64,000 bases of DNA from an uncultured Sphaerochaeta sp. (GTDB lineage: Bacteria; Spirochaetota; Spirochaetia; Sphaerochaetales; Sphaerochaetaceae): assembly GCF_963677075.1 (NCBI RefSeq), contig NZ_OY781873.1, forward strand, positions 3,001,715 through 3,065,714, given 5' to 3'. Below are positions 8,565 to 16,193 of the stretch, piece after piece; position 1 is the first letter of the stretch; every line of letters starts with the position of its first letter. A program made the translations under genes and the position numbers. The notes below the pieces were generated by a model. The model did no database searches, was not told the DNA's origin, and saw only the letters and a list, made by a program, of their open reading frames with translations.

Positions 8565-9884
8565 ATGCTTGACCCTCTGGTACAAATTCATCACTCTACT
8601 AGCATGGCATTACGGGATTTCTGGAATCATAAGGAACCATCATTACCCCAAGACGATCGATACATCCTCTCTATAGACGGAGGCGGGATGCGTGGTCTCA
8701 TACCTGCTGTGATGCTTGCAAAACTATCATCTCTTTTGGAGTCCATGGGAGACAATCGCCCACTGTACTCGCATTTTGATTTATTGGCAGGAACCTCCAC
8801 CGGGGGGCTGTTGGCATTGGCTCTTGGGGCCCCTGTGATGCAAACAAACCTCCAACCTGATACCAGATATATAAGCTACATATATGATGAACAGCAACGA
8901 ACCTTGATGCAGAAATTGATGGGAAAGCCTGGTGACAAAACACTACGGGGAACCCTTCCTTTTGGTGTCGATACCACTACGCTTGAATCACTCTATCTGC
9001 AGAATGGCCGGCAGATATTCCCCAGAAGCCAGGGTCGGTTTTTCAGCCAGATCTTTACAGATAAGTATGATGTGCAACCGTTGCAGCGACTTTTACAACA
9101 TATGTTTGGAGACATTCCACTACGTGAAGCAGTCATTCCTACCATGGTGATGACCTATGATGCAGCACATGGAAGGCCCTTTATCATGAGCAGTCATGAC
9201 TCACACGGCTTCCTGTTCTGGGAAGCAGCTCGGGCAACCAGCGCTGCGCCTACATTCTTCAAGCCCGCATATCTCTACGACCGGGAAGAGAAAACCATGC
9301 AGACCTTAATAGATGGAGGTGTCGTTGCAAACAACCCAACCCTCTATGCTTACCAACAAGCAAAGGAACTCTATCCGGATGCGAAACGGTTCCATATCCT
9401 TTCCCTTTCAACAGCAAGCAGTGATTTTACTTTCACTATCAGTGGAGCAGGAACGGGAGTCATCGGCTGGATAGATCCTGCAAAGGGTGCCCCGATCCAG
9501 AAGATCTATGCCACAAGCCAGATGCAAGTGGTTGACCAGATAGCACCAACCATCCCAGACCTTACCTATACGAGGATCCATGGTGCTCTGGGTGAAACAT
9601 ACAAGCTTGATGAGACAACAGCAGGGGCTCTTTCCACCATGCACCAGGGAGCCCAGAAAATTTATCAGGAAAACGAGGAACGGCTTAAAGCCTTTGCGCA
9701 GCTGCTCTGCCAGAGGAACCATTTTGACCAGATGGAACTGGGGCCAAAGGAAGTCCTTCCGGGGAGCCAACAACCCACCCAAATAGAAGCACCACAGGAA
9801 GCAATTCCTGCACTTGATTCCTACCAAAACTTTCTCAAGCGATACCAGATTGAAGATGTTGAGAACCAGGAGAATCCTCAATGA
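8565..9884 (+). CDS. patatin-like phospholipase
   Basis: The 439-aa product is a patatin-fold lipid acyl hydrolase. The oxyanion loop is GGGMRG (39-44), the nucleophile is S78 in GTSTG, and the partner Asp is D250 in DGGVVANNP, so the Ser-Asp dyad is intact. No signal peptide or membrane segment is seen, so it is probably cytosolic. The region upstream is markedly AT-rich and contains TATAAT at 8532-8537 with a poor -35; the ribosome site (GAAGAAG) is weak. The stop overlaps the start of an unknown gene by ATGA. Patatin proteins serve in lipid turnover and also as effectors in CBASS defence, but no nucleotide cyclase is nearby. Confidence 0.88.
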   Translation: MLDPLVQIHHSTSMALRDFWNHKEPSLPQDDRYILSIDGGGMRGLIPAVMLAKLSSLLESMGDNRPLYSHFDLLAGTSTGGLLALALGAPVMQTNLQPDTRYISYIYDEQQRTLMQKLMGKPGDKTLRGTLPFGVDTTTLESLYLQNGRQIFPRSQGRFFSQIFTDKYDVQPLQRLLQHMFGDIPLREAVIPTMVMTYDAAHGRPFIMSSHDSHGFLFWEAARATSAAPTFFKPAYLYDREEKTMQTLIDGGVVANNPTLYAYQQAKELYPDAKRFHILSLSTASSDFTFTISGAGTGVIGWIDPAKGAPIQKIYATSQMQVVDQIAPTIPDLTYTRIHGALGETYKLDETTAGALSTMHQGAQKIYQENEERLKAFAQLLCQRNHFDQMELGPKEVLPGSQQPTQIEAPQEAIPALDSYQNFLKRYQIEDVENQENPQ

Positions 9885-10291
9885 GCACACATCCAAAACA
9901 AGTGGAACTTGAATCAACGATGCGTAGGTTGTGTGATGATCTCGATCACTATCTCGAAGACACCTTCGGTGATGCATACCCTCTTCACCCGAACAGGCCA
10001 GAGAGAGGAAAAGCTTCCAGCGTTGCCTATGATGGACTCTTTTCCACGGGTACACAATTTACCCTGGGATATGGAAGCAACCATGGCCGTGGGTATATCC
10101 TCTCTGTAGAGATCAGGACCTTGTCGTGGGTGCAAAAGGAAAAAAAAGAGACTATCGAGAAAGCTGCCATGGAATATATAAGGGAAATCCTACCCATCTA
10201 TTTTCCGCATCGTGCCATTGAGATCAAACGGGACGGAAACGTCTATAAGCTGGTGGGTGATTTCTCACTCGGGGACTCCAGCAACAGCTGA
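9881..10291 (+). CDS. unknown partner of the patatin gene
   Basis: The 136-aa product is not recognised. It is soluble, acidic at the start and basic in the middle, with no Cys, signal peptide or membrane helix. A probable helix (ELESTMRRLCDDLDHYLEDTFG) opens it, followed by a glycine-rich beta-like part (FTLGYGSNHGRGYILSVEIRT) and a KKETIEKAAMEYIREIL helix. The start overlaps the patatin stop by 4 bases, so the two are translated together and probably act together. Its 3' end overlaps the convergent nucleosidase gene by 49 bases. It could be a regulator, chaperone or inhibitor of the lipase, which is inference from the coupling only. Confidence 0.75.
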   Translation: MSTHPKQVELESTMRRLCDDLDHYLEDTFGDAYPLHPNRPERGKASSVAYDGLFSTGTQFTLGYGSNHGRGYILSVEIRTLSWVQKEKKETIEKAAMEYIREILPIYFPHRAIEIKRDGNVYKLVGDFSLGDSSNS

Positions 10292-10911
10292 AGTGCATTT
10301 TTGAGTCCTTTGGTAGCTTCCCTTACAAATACAGGGAATTGCTTGGGCTTTCTGCCTTTGGCATCATCACTGACCACTCTGATGATTGCACAGGGAACGT
10401 GTGCAGCATAGCACGCAAAAGCGACTGCATATCCCTCCATATCACTGCATCCAAGGTGAAGGACATCCCTCAGTTCAGGATGTTCCTCGCGATATGAGCG
10501 GACCAGGAAGCGATCGGCTGTTCCCATTACCACAGATTTTGCCCCTTCAATTGCTGGACAATTGAGAGGAAGGAAAGAGGGAGCATGCGAACCATCGCCC
10601 AAGAATGTGGAGCCCCAGTCCAGCCCAAAAGCCCTCAGGTCAAGGTCGTACTGAACAACACTGGAAGCACAGACAATATCCCCGATTGCAAGGGTTTCTT
10701 CCAATGCCCCGCAATAACCCACAAGCACCACCAGAGACGGCTTGTATGTAGCAATCGCATGAGCAACGGCAATACCGCTGGCGACCTTGCCAACCCCTAC
10801 GACCATCCCTATGACCCGCTTGGATGCAAAAATCACTGGTTCGTTCAACTTTGTTAGGATACCTTCCAATTCATGTTTGAGTGGGGCAACCAACAAAACA
10901 TCCACGCTCAT
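10243..10911 (-). CDS. nucleoside phosphorylase / MTA-SAH nucleosidase family protein
   Basis: The 222-aa product has the PNP/UDP phosphorylase fold. It opens with VLLVAPLKHELEGI, has GVGKVASGIAVAHAI and the GYCGAL strand, the substrate motif DMEGYAVA (usually MEGAA), and a late catalytic Asp in VSDDAKG. This is the pattern of methylthioadenosine/S-adenosylhomocysteine nucleosidases, which recycle by-products of SAM use, though a futalosine or other nucleosidase is possible. It follows the pyridoxal kinase gene with a 4-base overlap, so both are on one transcript. Its last 49 bases overlap the convergent unknown gene. Confidence 0.8.
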   Translation of the reverse strand: MSVDVLLVAPLKHELEGILTKLNEPVIFASKRVIGMVVGVGKVASGIAVAHAIATYKPSLVVLVGYCGALEETLAIGDIVCASSVVQYDLDLRAFGLDWGSTFLGDGSHAPSFLPLNCPAIEGAKSVVMGTADRFLVRSYREEHPELRDVLHLGCSDMEGYAVAFACYAAHVPCAIIRVVSDDAKGRKPKQFPVFVREATKGLKNALQLLLESPSEKSPTSL

Positions 10912-11741
10912 TGCGCTCGCTCCTTGGAAAGGTCGGGCAGGATCAGCGTTGGGCTTACCCCCAGTCTCCGCTCCCTGCCAGTCCTCTTGGTTCGCTCTAT
11001 GGCCAGTGATGTATAGTTCACAGCGCGATTTACCGATGTTAGGAAGGTCTGCTTACAAAGCAAATTCCCCAGCAGGATACTTGCAAAAAGGTCACCACAT
11101 CCGGGATATGAAGCATCTACCTTGGTATAACGAACCAGAAAATCCTCATTATCTGCATGGCAAGCTACTGCAAAACCATCAGAGAGAGGCACACTGGTGA
11201 TCACAACCAGGGACCCTGTGAGCAAGGAGAGCTTACGAGCCCAAGCAAGCGCTTCCTTTTCTTCGAACTGCTCCTGGAAAGGGAGATCAAGAAGCAGTGC
11301 CGCCTCGGTGATATTCGGTGTGATAATGTCTGCAACATGCACCAGGGATCGCATCGCTTCCACATGGCCTTTCGTGATTGGACCATAGAGAGATGCATCA
11401 TCGCCCAATACAGGGTCAACCAAAACCAGGGGGGAACCCATCCTCCGCTGCTGTTCGATGAAACACTTGATAAGTTGTACTTGATGCTCGCTGCCCAAGA
11501 ACCCTGAATAGATTGCATCATAGTGGAGGGAGAGCTCTTTCCAAGCATCAAGAATGCCTTCAAGCTCAGAGGTGGTGTCGCGGAAATAATACGAATCGAA
11601 CCCATCCGTCTGGGTCGAGAGCAAGGCAGTCGGAAGTGGGCATGTCTCTATTCCCATTGTCTCCAGAACAGGGAGGACAACAGTCAGGGAGCTCTTTGCA
11701 TAGCAGCTCAGGTCATGGATTGCGGCACAAATTGGTTGCAT
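10908..11741 (-). CDS. pyridoxal/pyridoxamine kinase
   Basis: This 277-aa ribokinase-fold kinase phosphorylates B6 vitamers in the PLP salvage pathway. It has the family start (HDLSCYAKSSLTVVLPVLETMG), the LLSTQTDG substrate loop, VLVDPVLGDD, TPNITEAALLL, and a catalytic loop reading YPGCGDLFASIL, where the usual GTGD is GCGD with the catalytic Asp kept. It heads a two-gene operon with the nucleosidase. No Shine-Dalgarno sequence is seen; TAGTGT ends 6 bases before the ATG, so a leaderless mRNA is likely. The phosphohexomutase gene is divergent. Confidence 0.88.
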   Translation of the reverse strand: MQPICAAIHDLSCYAKSSLTVVLPVLETMGIETCPLPTALLSTQTDGFDSYYFRDTTSELEGILDAWKELSLHYDAIYSGFLGSEHQVQLIKCFIEQQRRMGSPLVLVDPVLGDDASLYGPITKGHVEAMRSLVHVADIITPNITEAALLLDLPFQEQFEEKEALAWARKLSLLTGSLVVITSVPLSDGFAVACHADNEDFLVRYTKVDASYPGCGDLFASILLGNLLCKQTFLTSVNRAVNYTSLAIERTKRTGRERRLGVSPTLILPDLSKERAQ

Positions 11742-11747
11742 GATTTC

Positions 11748-11776
11748 ACACTATCGTACATCTGCAAAACAGGCAA
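11748..11776 (-). promoter_or_regulatory. putative leaderless promoter of the pyridoxal kinase operon
   Basis: On the minus strand TTGCCT (11776-11771), 17 bases, then TAGTGT (11753-11748), 6 bases and ATG. Four of six -35 bases match consensus. No ribosome-binding site lies in the 6-base gap. Confidence 0.55.
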
Positions 11777-11807
11777 TATATGGTATACTCCAAAAACCGG
11801 AGGTCAT

Positions 11808-13709
11808 ATGCTTATCTATGATACCTTGAGTCATCACCCAATTGCTGATGACATGTTCAATATTCTTGATTTTCCCGTGCCAAGTGCAAGTGCTCTAAAA
11901 GATGCACTGTCCACCATGATCCTCTCCTCTTCAGGTTGGAGGAAGGTATTTGCTGAAAGTGGGAATGAAGAGGATGCCTCAGCAAATATCACTGAAGCAG
12001 ATGCCATGCTTGCAGCTCTTGCAGCCCTATCCCTTGCACGATTTCTAGGGGTCCCTGCTGCTGGAAAGCAGGCAGTGGCACGAGCAGAGGTGCACGTTGA
12101 ACCTCATGAGACAACCATTCTGGTGGGACTTGATGCAAGACCGACAGGAAGAGTACTTGGGGATATTGTGTGCAGGACCCTGACCATGCTGGGCTGTTCG
12201 GTACGGTATCTCTACATCTGTGCCGCACCTCAGATCATGGCTGACTGCAACCTCTTCCCTGATGAAGCTGATGCATTCTTCTATATATCGGCAAGTCATA
12301 ATCCAATCGGGCACAATGGTTTCAAGTTCGGTCGCACTGGTGGTGTGTATCCGGCCAAGGAGGCTGAGAAAATCATCAACATATTCAGGGAAATTGTATT
12401 GGAAGAGCCGATGGCTCCTCTCTACCTCCAGAACCTCTCCTCACAGATGGATACCACCCGATACCGGCATGTGCTCACATCGGTGAAAGCGGAGCAATCG
12501 AGGAATCTCGAACGGTATGAACAATTTGTGCTAACCACAGCAGTGCAATCAGGGGATAGAAATGAACATAGAATGTTCAGGGAGATGCTGGTAAAGGCCC
12601 ACAGCAAGGAACCCCTTGGCGTTGTGGGAGAACTCAATGGCAGTGCCCGCTCGGTAAGTATTGATTACCGATTCCTGACCTCCCTGGGACTCAAGGTACA
12701 CCAGATCAATGATCAGCCAGGGCAGGTTGTCCATGCCATCGTACCCGAAGGAGAGAACCTCCAGCTCTGTCAGCAGACTCTTGAAATGCTGTATGCCAAG
12801 GATTCTTCATTCCTCCTGGGCTACGTTCCCGACAATGATGGGGACCGAGGAAACCTTGTCTATATCCAGAGAAAAACTGGGAAAGCCCGTATCCTGGAAG
12901 CCCAGAATGTATTCGCCTTGGTCGTCCTTGCAGAGCTGACGCTCTGTCGACTGAAGCATCCCTCCAGCCTATTGGCAACCGTTGTGAACGGTCCTACCAG
13001 CAACAGGGTAGATCATATAGCACAGGCTCTTGATGCAGAGGTCTTCCGCTGTGAGGTAGGAGAGGCAAATGTTGTTGAACTGGCAGAGATGAAGCGGAAA
13101 GAGGGATACCTTGTCCCTGTACTGGGCGAGGGCTCGAATGGAGGCAATATTACTCATCCGGCAAAGGTCCGTGACCCACTGAACACTCTGCTGAGTCTGG
13201 TGAAACTGCTCAGGAACAGGGATATTGCAAAACTCTGGTTCCGAGCAAACGGAAAGGATGTCCCCCACCCCGTAACCCTTGAAAAGATTATTGAAAGCAT
13301 GCCCATTTACACCACCACTGGGGCTTTCTCGAAGGATGGCAAGATGCAGATCCATCACGACCATGCCGTTTTGAAAAGCCGGTACGAAGTGTTATTGCAA
13401 GCTGATTGGATAGAAAAGCAAGAGATGTTCAAGGAACTGGACATCCATGCATACACCGTATTCCAGAGTGAAGGAACCAGCGCTGTTGAAGGTATGGGAG
13501 AAGCATTCCGCACGCCCCCATTCACCGGCGGCTACAAGGTGGCTCTGAAGGACAAGGATGGTATCATCACTGACTTTCTCTGGATGCGAGGCAGCAAGAC
13601 TGAACCAGTGTATCGTGTCATGGTAGACAGCAAAGGTGATGATCGGGGTCGTCACGAAAGGCTTCTTGCATGGCATCGCAGCCTCATCGCCCGCGCCGAT
13701 CAGGATTAG
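11808..13709 (+). CDS. phosphoglucomutase/phosphomannomutase family protein
   Basis: The 633-aa alpha-D-phosphohexomutase converts hexose 1- and 6-phosphates. The four signature loops are present in order: the phosphoserine loop SASHNPIGHNG, the metal loop DNDGDRGN, the sugar loop GEGSNGGN and the phosphate loop SEGTSAVEG. Near the N-terminus SSSGWRKVF replaces the more common G-T-S-G-x-R. It is longer than the usual 450-580 aa because of extra sequence before and between the domains. The ATG at 11808 is chosen for its GGAGG and for the intergenic TATACT (11784-11789) just upstream. The stop shares bases with the stop of convergent vsr. The exact sugar is not readable. Confidence 0.88.
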   Translation: MLIYDTLSHHPIADDMFNILDFPVPSASALKDALSTMILSSSGWRKVFAESGNEEDASANITEADAMLAALAALSLARFLGVPAAGKQAVARAEVHVEPHETTILVGLDARPTGRVLGDIVCRTLTMLGCSVRYLYICAAPQIMADCNLFPDEADAFFYISASHNPIGHNGFKFGRTGGVYPAKEAEKIINIFREIVLEEPMAPLYLQNLSSQMDTTRYRHVLTSVKAEQSRNLERYEQFVLTTAVQSGDRNEHRMFREMLVKAHSKEPLGVVGELNGSARSVSIDYRFLTSLGLKVHQINDQPGQVVHAIVPEGENLQLCQQTLEMLYAKDSSFLLGYVPDNDGDRGNLVYIQRKTGKARILEAQNVFALVVLAELTLCRLKHPSSLLATVVNGPTSNRVDHIAQALDAEVFRCEVGEANVVELAEMKRKEGYLVPVLGEGSNGGNITHPAKVRDPLNTLLSLVKLLRNRDIAKLWFRANGKDVPHPVTLEKIIESMPIYTTTGAFSKDGKMQIHHDHAVLKSRYEVLLQADWIEKQEMFKELDIHAYTVFQSEGTSAVEGMGEAFRTPPFTGGYKVALKDKDGIITDFLWMRGSKTEPVYRVMVDSKGDDRGRHERLLAWHRSLIARADQD

Positions 13710-14131
13710 GAGCTCTGCCAGATCTCATTGACCAGACCGTTGAGGGTCTCCTCCCGTTTTGCGGGGGGAGATAGCTCACACTCCCAAACAACCAGTACAC
13801 GATACCCCTTCTCCAACAACTGTGCACAAACCCTCTGGTCACGTTCCCTGTTCTTGGCGAGCTTTTGTTCCCAGAACGGACGGTTAGTTTTTGGAAGGGT
13901 AAAATACTTGCAACCTAGGTGTGCGTGCCAGAAACATCCATTGATGAAAATAACGGTCTTGTACTTGGAAAGCACAATATCGGGTCTCCCTACCAAGCGT
14001 TTGTCATTGACACGGAAGCGGAATCCAAGGCGGAACAGATAGCTCCGTACCAAGAGCTCACTCTTGGTATCCTTAGCCTTTATGCTCGACATGATCTTGC
14101 TACGCTTGGCAAGGGAGAAGCAATCACCCAT
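13706..14131 (-). CDS. vsr: very short patch repair (Vsr) mismatch endonuclease
   Basis: Vsr nicks DNA beside T:G mismatches left by deamination of 5-methylcytosine. The 141-aa protein keeps the family start (AKRSKIMSSIKAKDTKSE), the catalytic D51 in GRPDIV, H69 in GCFWHAH, and the ending VLVVWECEL. No cytosine methyltransferase lies in the window, although vsr is normally paired with one. It starts 9 bases after the hexokinase gene and is the third gene of that operon, with no clear ribosome site of its own. Its stop shares TTAG with the convergent phosphohexomutase. Confidence 0.92.
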   Translation of the reverse strand: MGDCFSLAKRSKIMSSIKAKDTKSELLVRSYLFRLGFRFRVNDKRLVGRPDIVLSKYKTVIFINGCFWHAHLGCKYFTLPKTNRPFWEQKLAKNRERDQRVCAQLLEKGYRVLVVWECELSPPAKREETLNGLVNEIWQSS

Positions 14132-14140
14132 CTGAGGAAC

Positions 14141-15451
14141 CTAGAGACTCAAGCCTGCAATCGCAGCCCCGAGGGTGGGCGAATCATCAATATGGACGAA
14201 GCGATAGTACCTTCTTCTCTCCTGTTCCAGATGGGTATGGAGATAATATTCGGTATACTTCTTCAGGTACTCAGTCTTGTAGAATGTGGTACCATCAGCA
14301 TTGATGCAGACAGGAACACGTGGATCGGTGCCGGCTCCACTCTTGAGTATGGTGGCAGCAAGGTTTGCTGCCGTAAGTTTTGCCGCCCTTGCAATCAAGG
14401 CATCGATAATCATCCAAAGGGAAATTGCATCCGCTTGGTTTCCTTCGCAGCAGGCTACCAGTTCATACTCACGGTTGAACGGCATCTCAAGATAGTTGCT
14501 CATCACCGTGGTATTGATTCCTCCAAGTCTTGCAAATCGTTGCTTGAAATTTTCACTGAAGAGTCCGTCCTCTATCGCTTTCTCTATGACAAGCGTGCTC
14601 AAGGGACCAAGATACGCTCCACTGATCATCTTCTCCAGATGGTATTGCTGAGGTGCCTTGGTAGCATTAAAGAACTCACGGTCAAGCTCGCTGGGACAAA
14701 AATCGAAGTTGCCTGATTCAATATTGATGATCTGACTACCCCCATCCTGGAGCCCCAGTTTTCCAATGGAAGCATTCTCTTCAACATAGGCGGTATTTGT
14801 ACCGGTACCAAGGATGAACCCAATATAGCCACTGTAAGGGACTTCACTCTTTGCACTCTGGCCGGCCAGAAGGGTGGCAACAGTATCGTTCAGTACTGCA
14901 ACCTTCTTATTGGAAACATCGTAACCCCGACGGGCAAGTTCTTTCAGCAGTGTTGCACCAACCGGTTTGCCAATCACCTCGGGAGCTTTTATCTCCTTGG
15001 AAAACACCAAGGGAATCCCATCATGGTCAGCGGTGATGGAAGCTGCGTAGGAGAAGCAGAACCCTATCTTGTCGCTCTTGTCGATCAGACGCTCCACTTC
15101 ATCGGCAAATGTGGAGAAAAACTCATCTGCACTCACTTCCTTTTTGACACCGGGCATTGAAACTTTCCTGAAGTCCTCGATATGTGCAGTTCCCTGATCA
15201 TCAAAGGTTACCAAGCAGGTTCTGAAATTTGTGCCTCCTGCATCAAGAACAATGACCGGTTCATTCTTGGGAATCTCACTCACCACAGTGGTATAGGTAG
15301 GGATCATTTTCAGGCTACTTGAGTTCTCATCAATGAGACCCTTCTCCATTTCACTGAGAAAGGTATTGAGCAAATGCTCCATATCCACCGTAGCGGGATC
15401 GATACCCCGTCTTTTCAAGAATTCCTCGGTTTTTTGGACACAATCAGACAT
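14141..15451 (-). CDS. hexokinase
   Basis: This 436-aa hexokinase of the eukaryote-like HK family, known in spirochaetes, phosphorylates glucose for glycolysis. The phosphate-binding loop is VLDAGGTNFRTCLV and a second nucleotide motif is GFILGTGTNTAY. The catalytic Asp probably lies in AVLNDTVATLLAG. It is not a ROK kinase, as the ROK Cys-rich motif is absent. Translation starts after AGGAGG. It follows the exported-protein gene by 29 bases and precedes vsr, so the three probably share a transcript. Length fits the single-domain form of the family. Confidence 0.9.
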   Translation of the reverse strand: MSDCVQKTEEFLKRRGIDPATVDMEHLLNTFLSEMEKGLIDENSSSLKMIPTYTTVVSEIPKNEPVIVLDAGGTNFRTCLVTFDDQGTAHIEDFRKVSMPGVKKEVSADEFFSTFADEVERLIDKSDKIGFCFSYAASITADHDGIPLVFSKEIKAPEVIGKPVGATLLKELARRGYDVSNKKVAVLNDTVATLLAGQSAKSEVPYSGYIGFILGTGTNTAYVEENASIGKLGLQDGGSQIINIESGNFDFCPSELDREFFNATKAPQQYHLEKMISGAYLGPLSTLVIEKAIEDGLFSENFKQRFARLGGINTTVMSNYLEMPFNREYELVACCEGNQADAISLWMIIDALIARAAKLTAANLAATILKSGAGTDPRVPVCINADGTTFYKTEYLKKYTEYYLHTHLEQERRRYYRFVHIDDSPTLGAAIAGLSL

Positions 15452-15480
15452 GCTTCCTCCTATAGGAAATTGAGGCTCAC

Positions 15481-16098
15481 CTATACCTCCACTTCCCTTC
15501 CATTTATTTTCAAAGTAAGCGGGCGTACCGCAAAAAATCCTTCATTATCACTATGCAACAGAAATTTACCCTCTACCCGGACCGATGTACTGACCCGCCT
15601 TCCATCCACCACCACATCAGCAGTGACAATGATATCAGGAATCTTGCCGCTCTGTATCACCGTACCCATCAGGGAGGGGAGTGTTACCCCTTCTCCCCAG
15701 TCTGTAACTGCAGCCCCTTTAAGCACTGCATGTCCCTCTTCCCAGGCATGGACAGTGAGATATTGGATCGCCACATCGTTCAGGGGGCCTCTCGCTGCTT
15801 GCATCAGTGATGCAAAGAAAGAAGTCCCTCCTTCCTTTGTCGCCAAGAACACAGGGAGATAATCCCCCAGATCAGCCTCCTGGAATGTCAGGATGTGTGG
15901 AAGTGTCTCACCATCCCTGAAATAGAGATTGCTTCCAGGAAGGTCAAGCTTCGGAGTATTCAGAAAGGCTGCAACCGCACAGATTGTCGTGTCAGTAATG
16001 GCAGCAATAGCCACAGTGACATCATTTGGGGTTGGCTCTTTTGCCCCAAGGGGGGAGAGCAGACAAAACATCAACAGAAATGGTATTAGGTATTTCAT
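15481..16098 (-). CDS. exported protein of unknown function
   Basis: The 205-aa product starts with a clear signal peptide (MKYLIPFLLMFCLLSPLGA, cleavage after LGA), so the mature protein is in the periplasm or outer membrane. The rest has no motif I recognise; it is mixed alpha/beta with few charged clusters. I prefer the ATG at 16098 to the one at 16104 because AAAGG lies 6 bases before it and directly abuts the other. It is the first gene of the operon with hexokinase and vsr. Confidence 0.75.
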   Translation of the reverse strand: MKYLIPFLLMFCLLSPLGAKEPTPNDVTVAIAAITDTTICAVAAFLNTPKLDLPGSNLYFRDGETLPHILTFQEADLGDYLPVFLATKEGGTSFFASLMQAARGPLNDVAIQYLTVHAWEEGHAVLKGAAVTDWGEGVTLPSLMGTVIQSGKIPDIIVTADVVVDGRRVSTSVRVEGKFLLHSDNEGFFAVRPLTLKINGREVEV

Positions 16099-16158
16099 GT
16101 GCATCCTTTGTGATATGATAATTCACCACACAAAAGAGAACAACCTATTCATGGGAAA

Positions 16159-16187
16159 AAGACACAACTTCACTTATATGGTACACT
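16159..16187 (+). promoter_or_regulatory. putative leaderless promoter of sbcB
   Basis: AAGACA (16159-16164), 17 bases, TACACT (16182-16187), then 6 bases (GATGCC) and the ATG of exonuclease I. There is no Shine-Dalgarno sequence. Transcription would begin at or next to the start codon. Confidence 0.5.
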
Positions 16188-16193
16188 GATGCC

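Noticed and set aside
8565..10911. A CBASS defence operon (patatin effector with nearby nucleotide enzyme).
   Set aside because: No CD-NTase, HORMA, TRIP13 or E1/E2-like gene is present. The convergent nucleosidase belongs to a separate operon with a pyridoxal kinase.
11523..11807. An upstream extension of the phosphohexomutase.
   Set aside because: The extension is antisense to the pyridoxal kinase gene and crosses its promoter; the ATG at 11808 has a GGAGG and begins the conserved protein.
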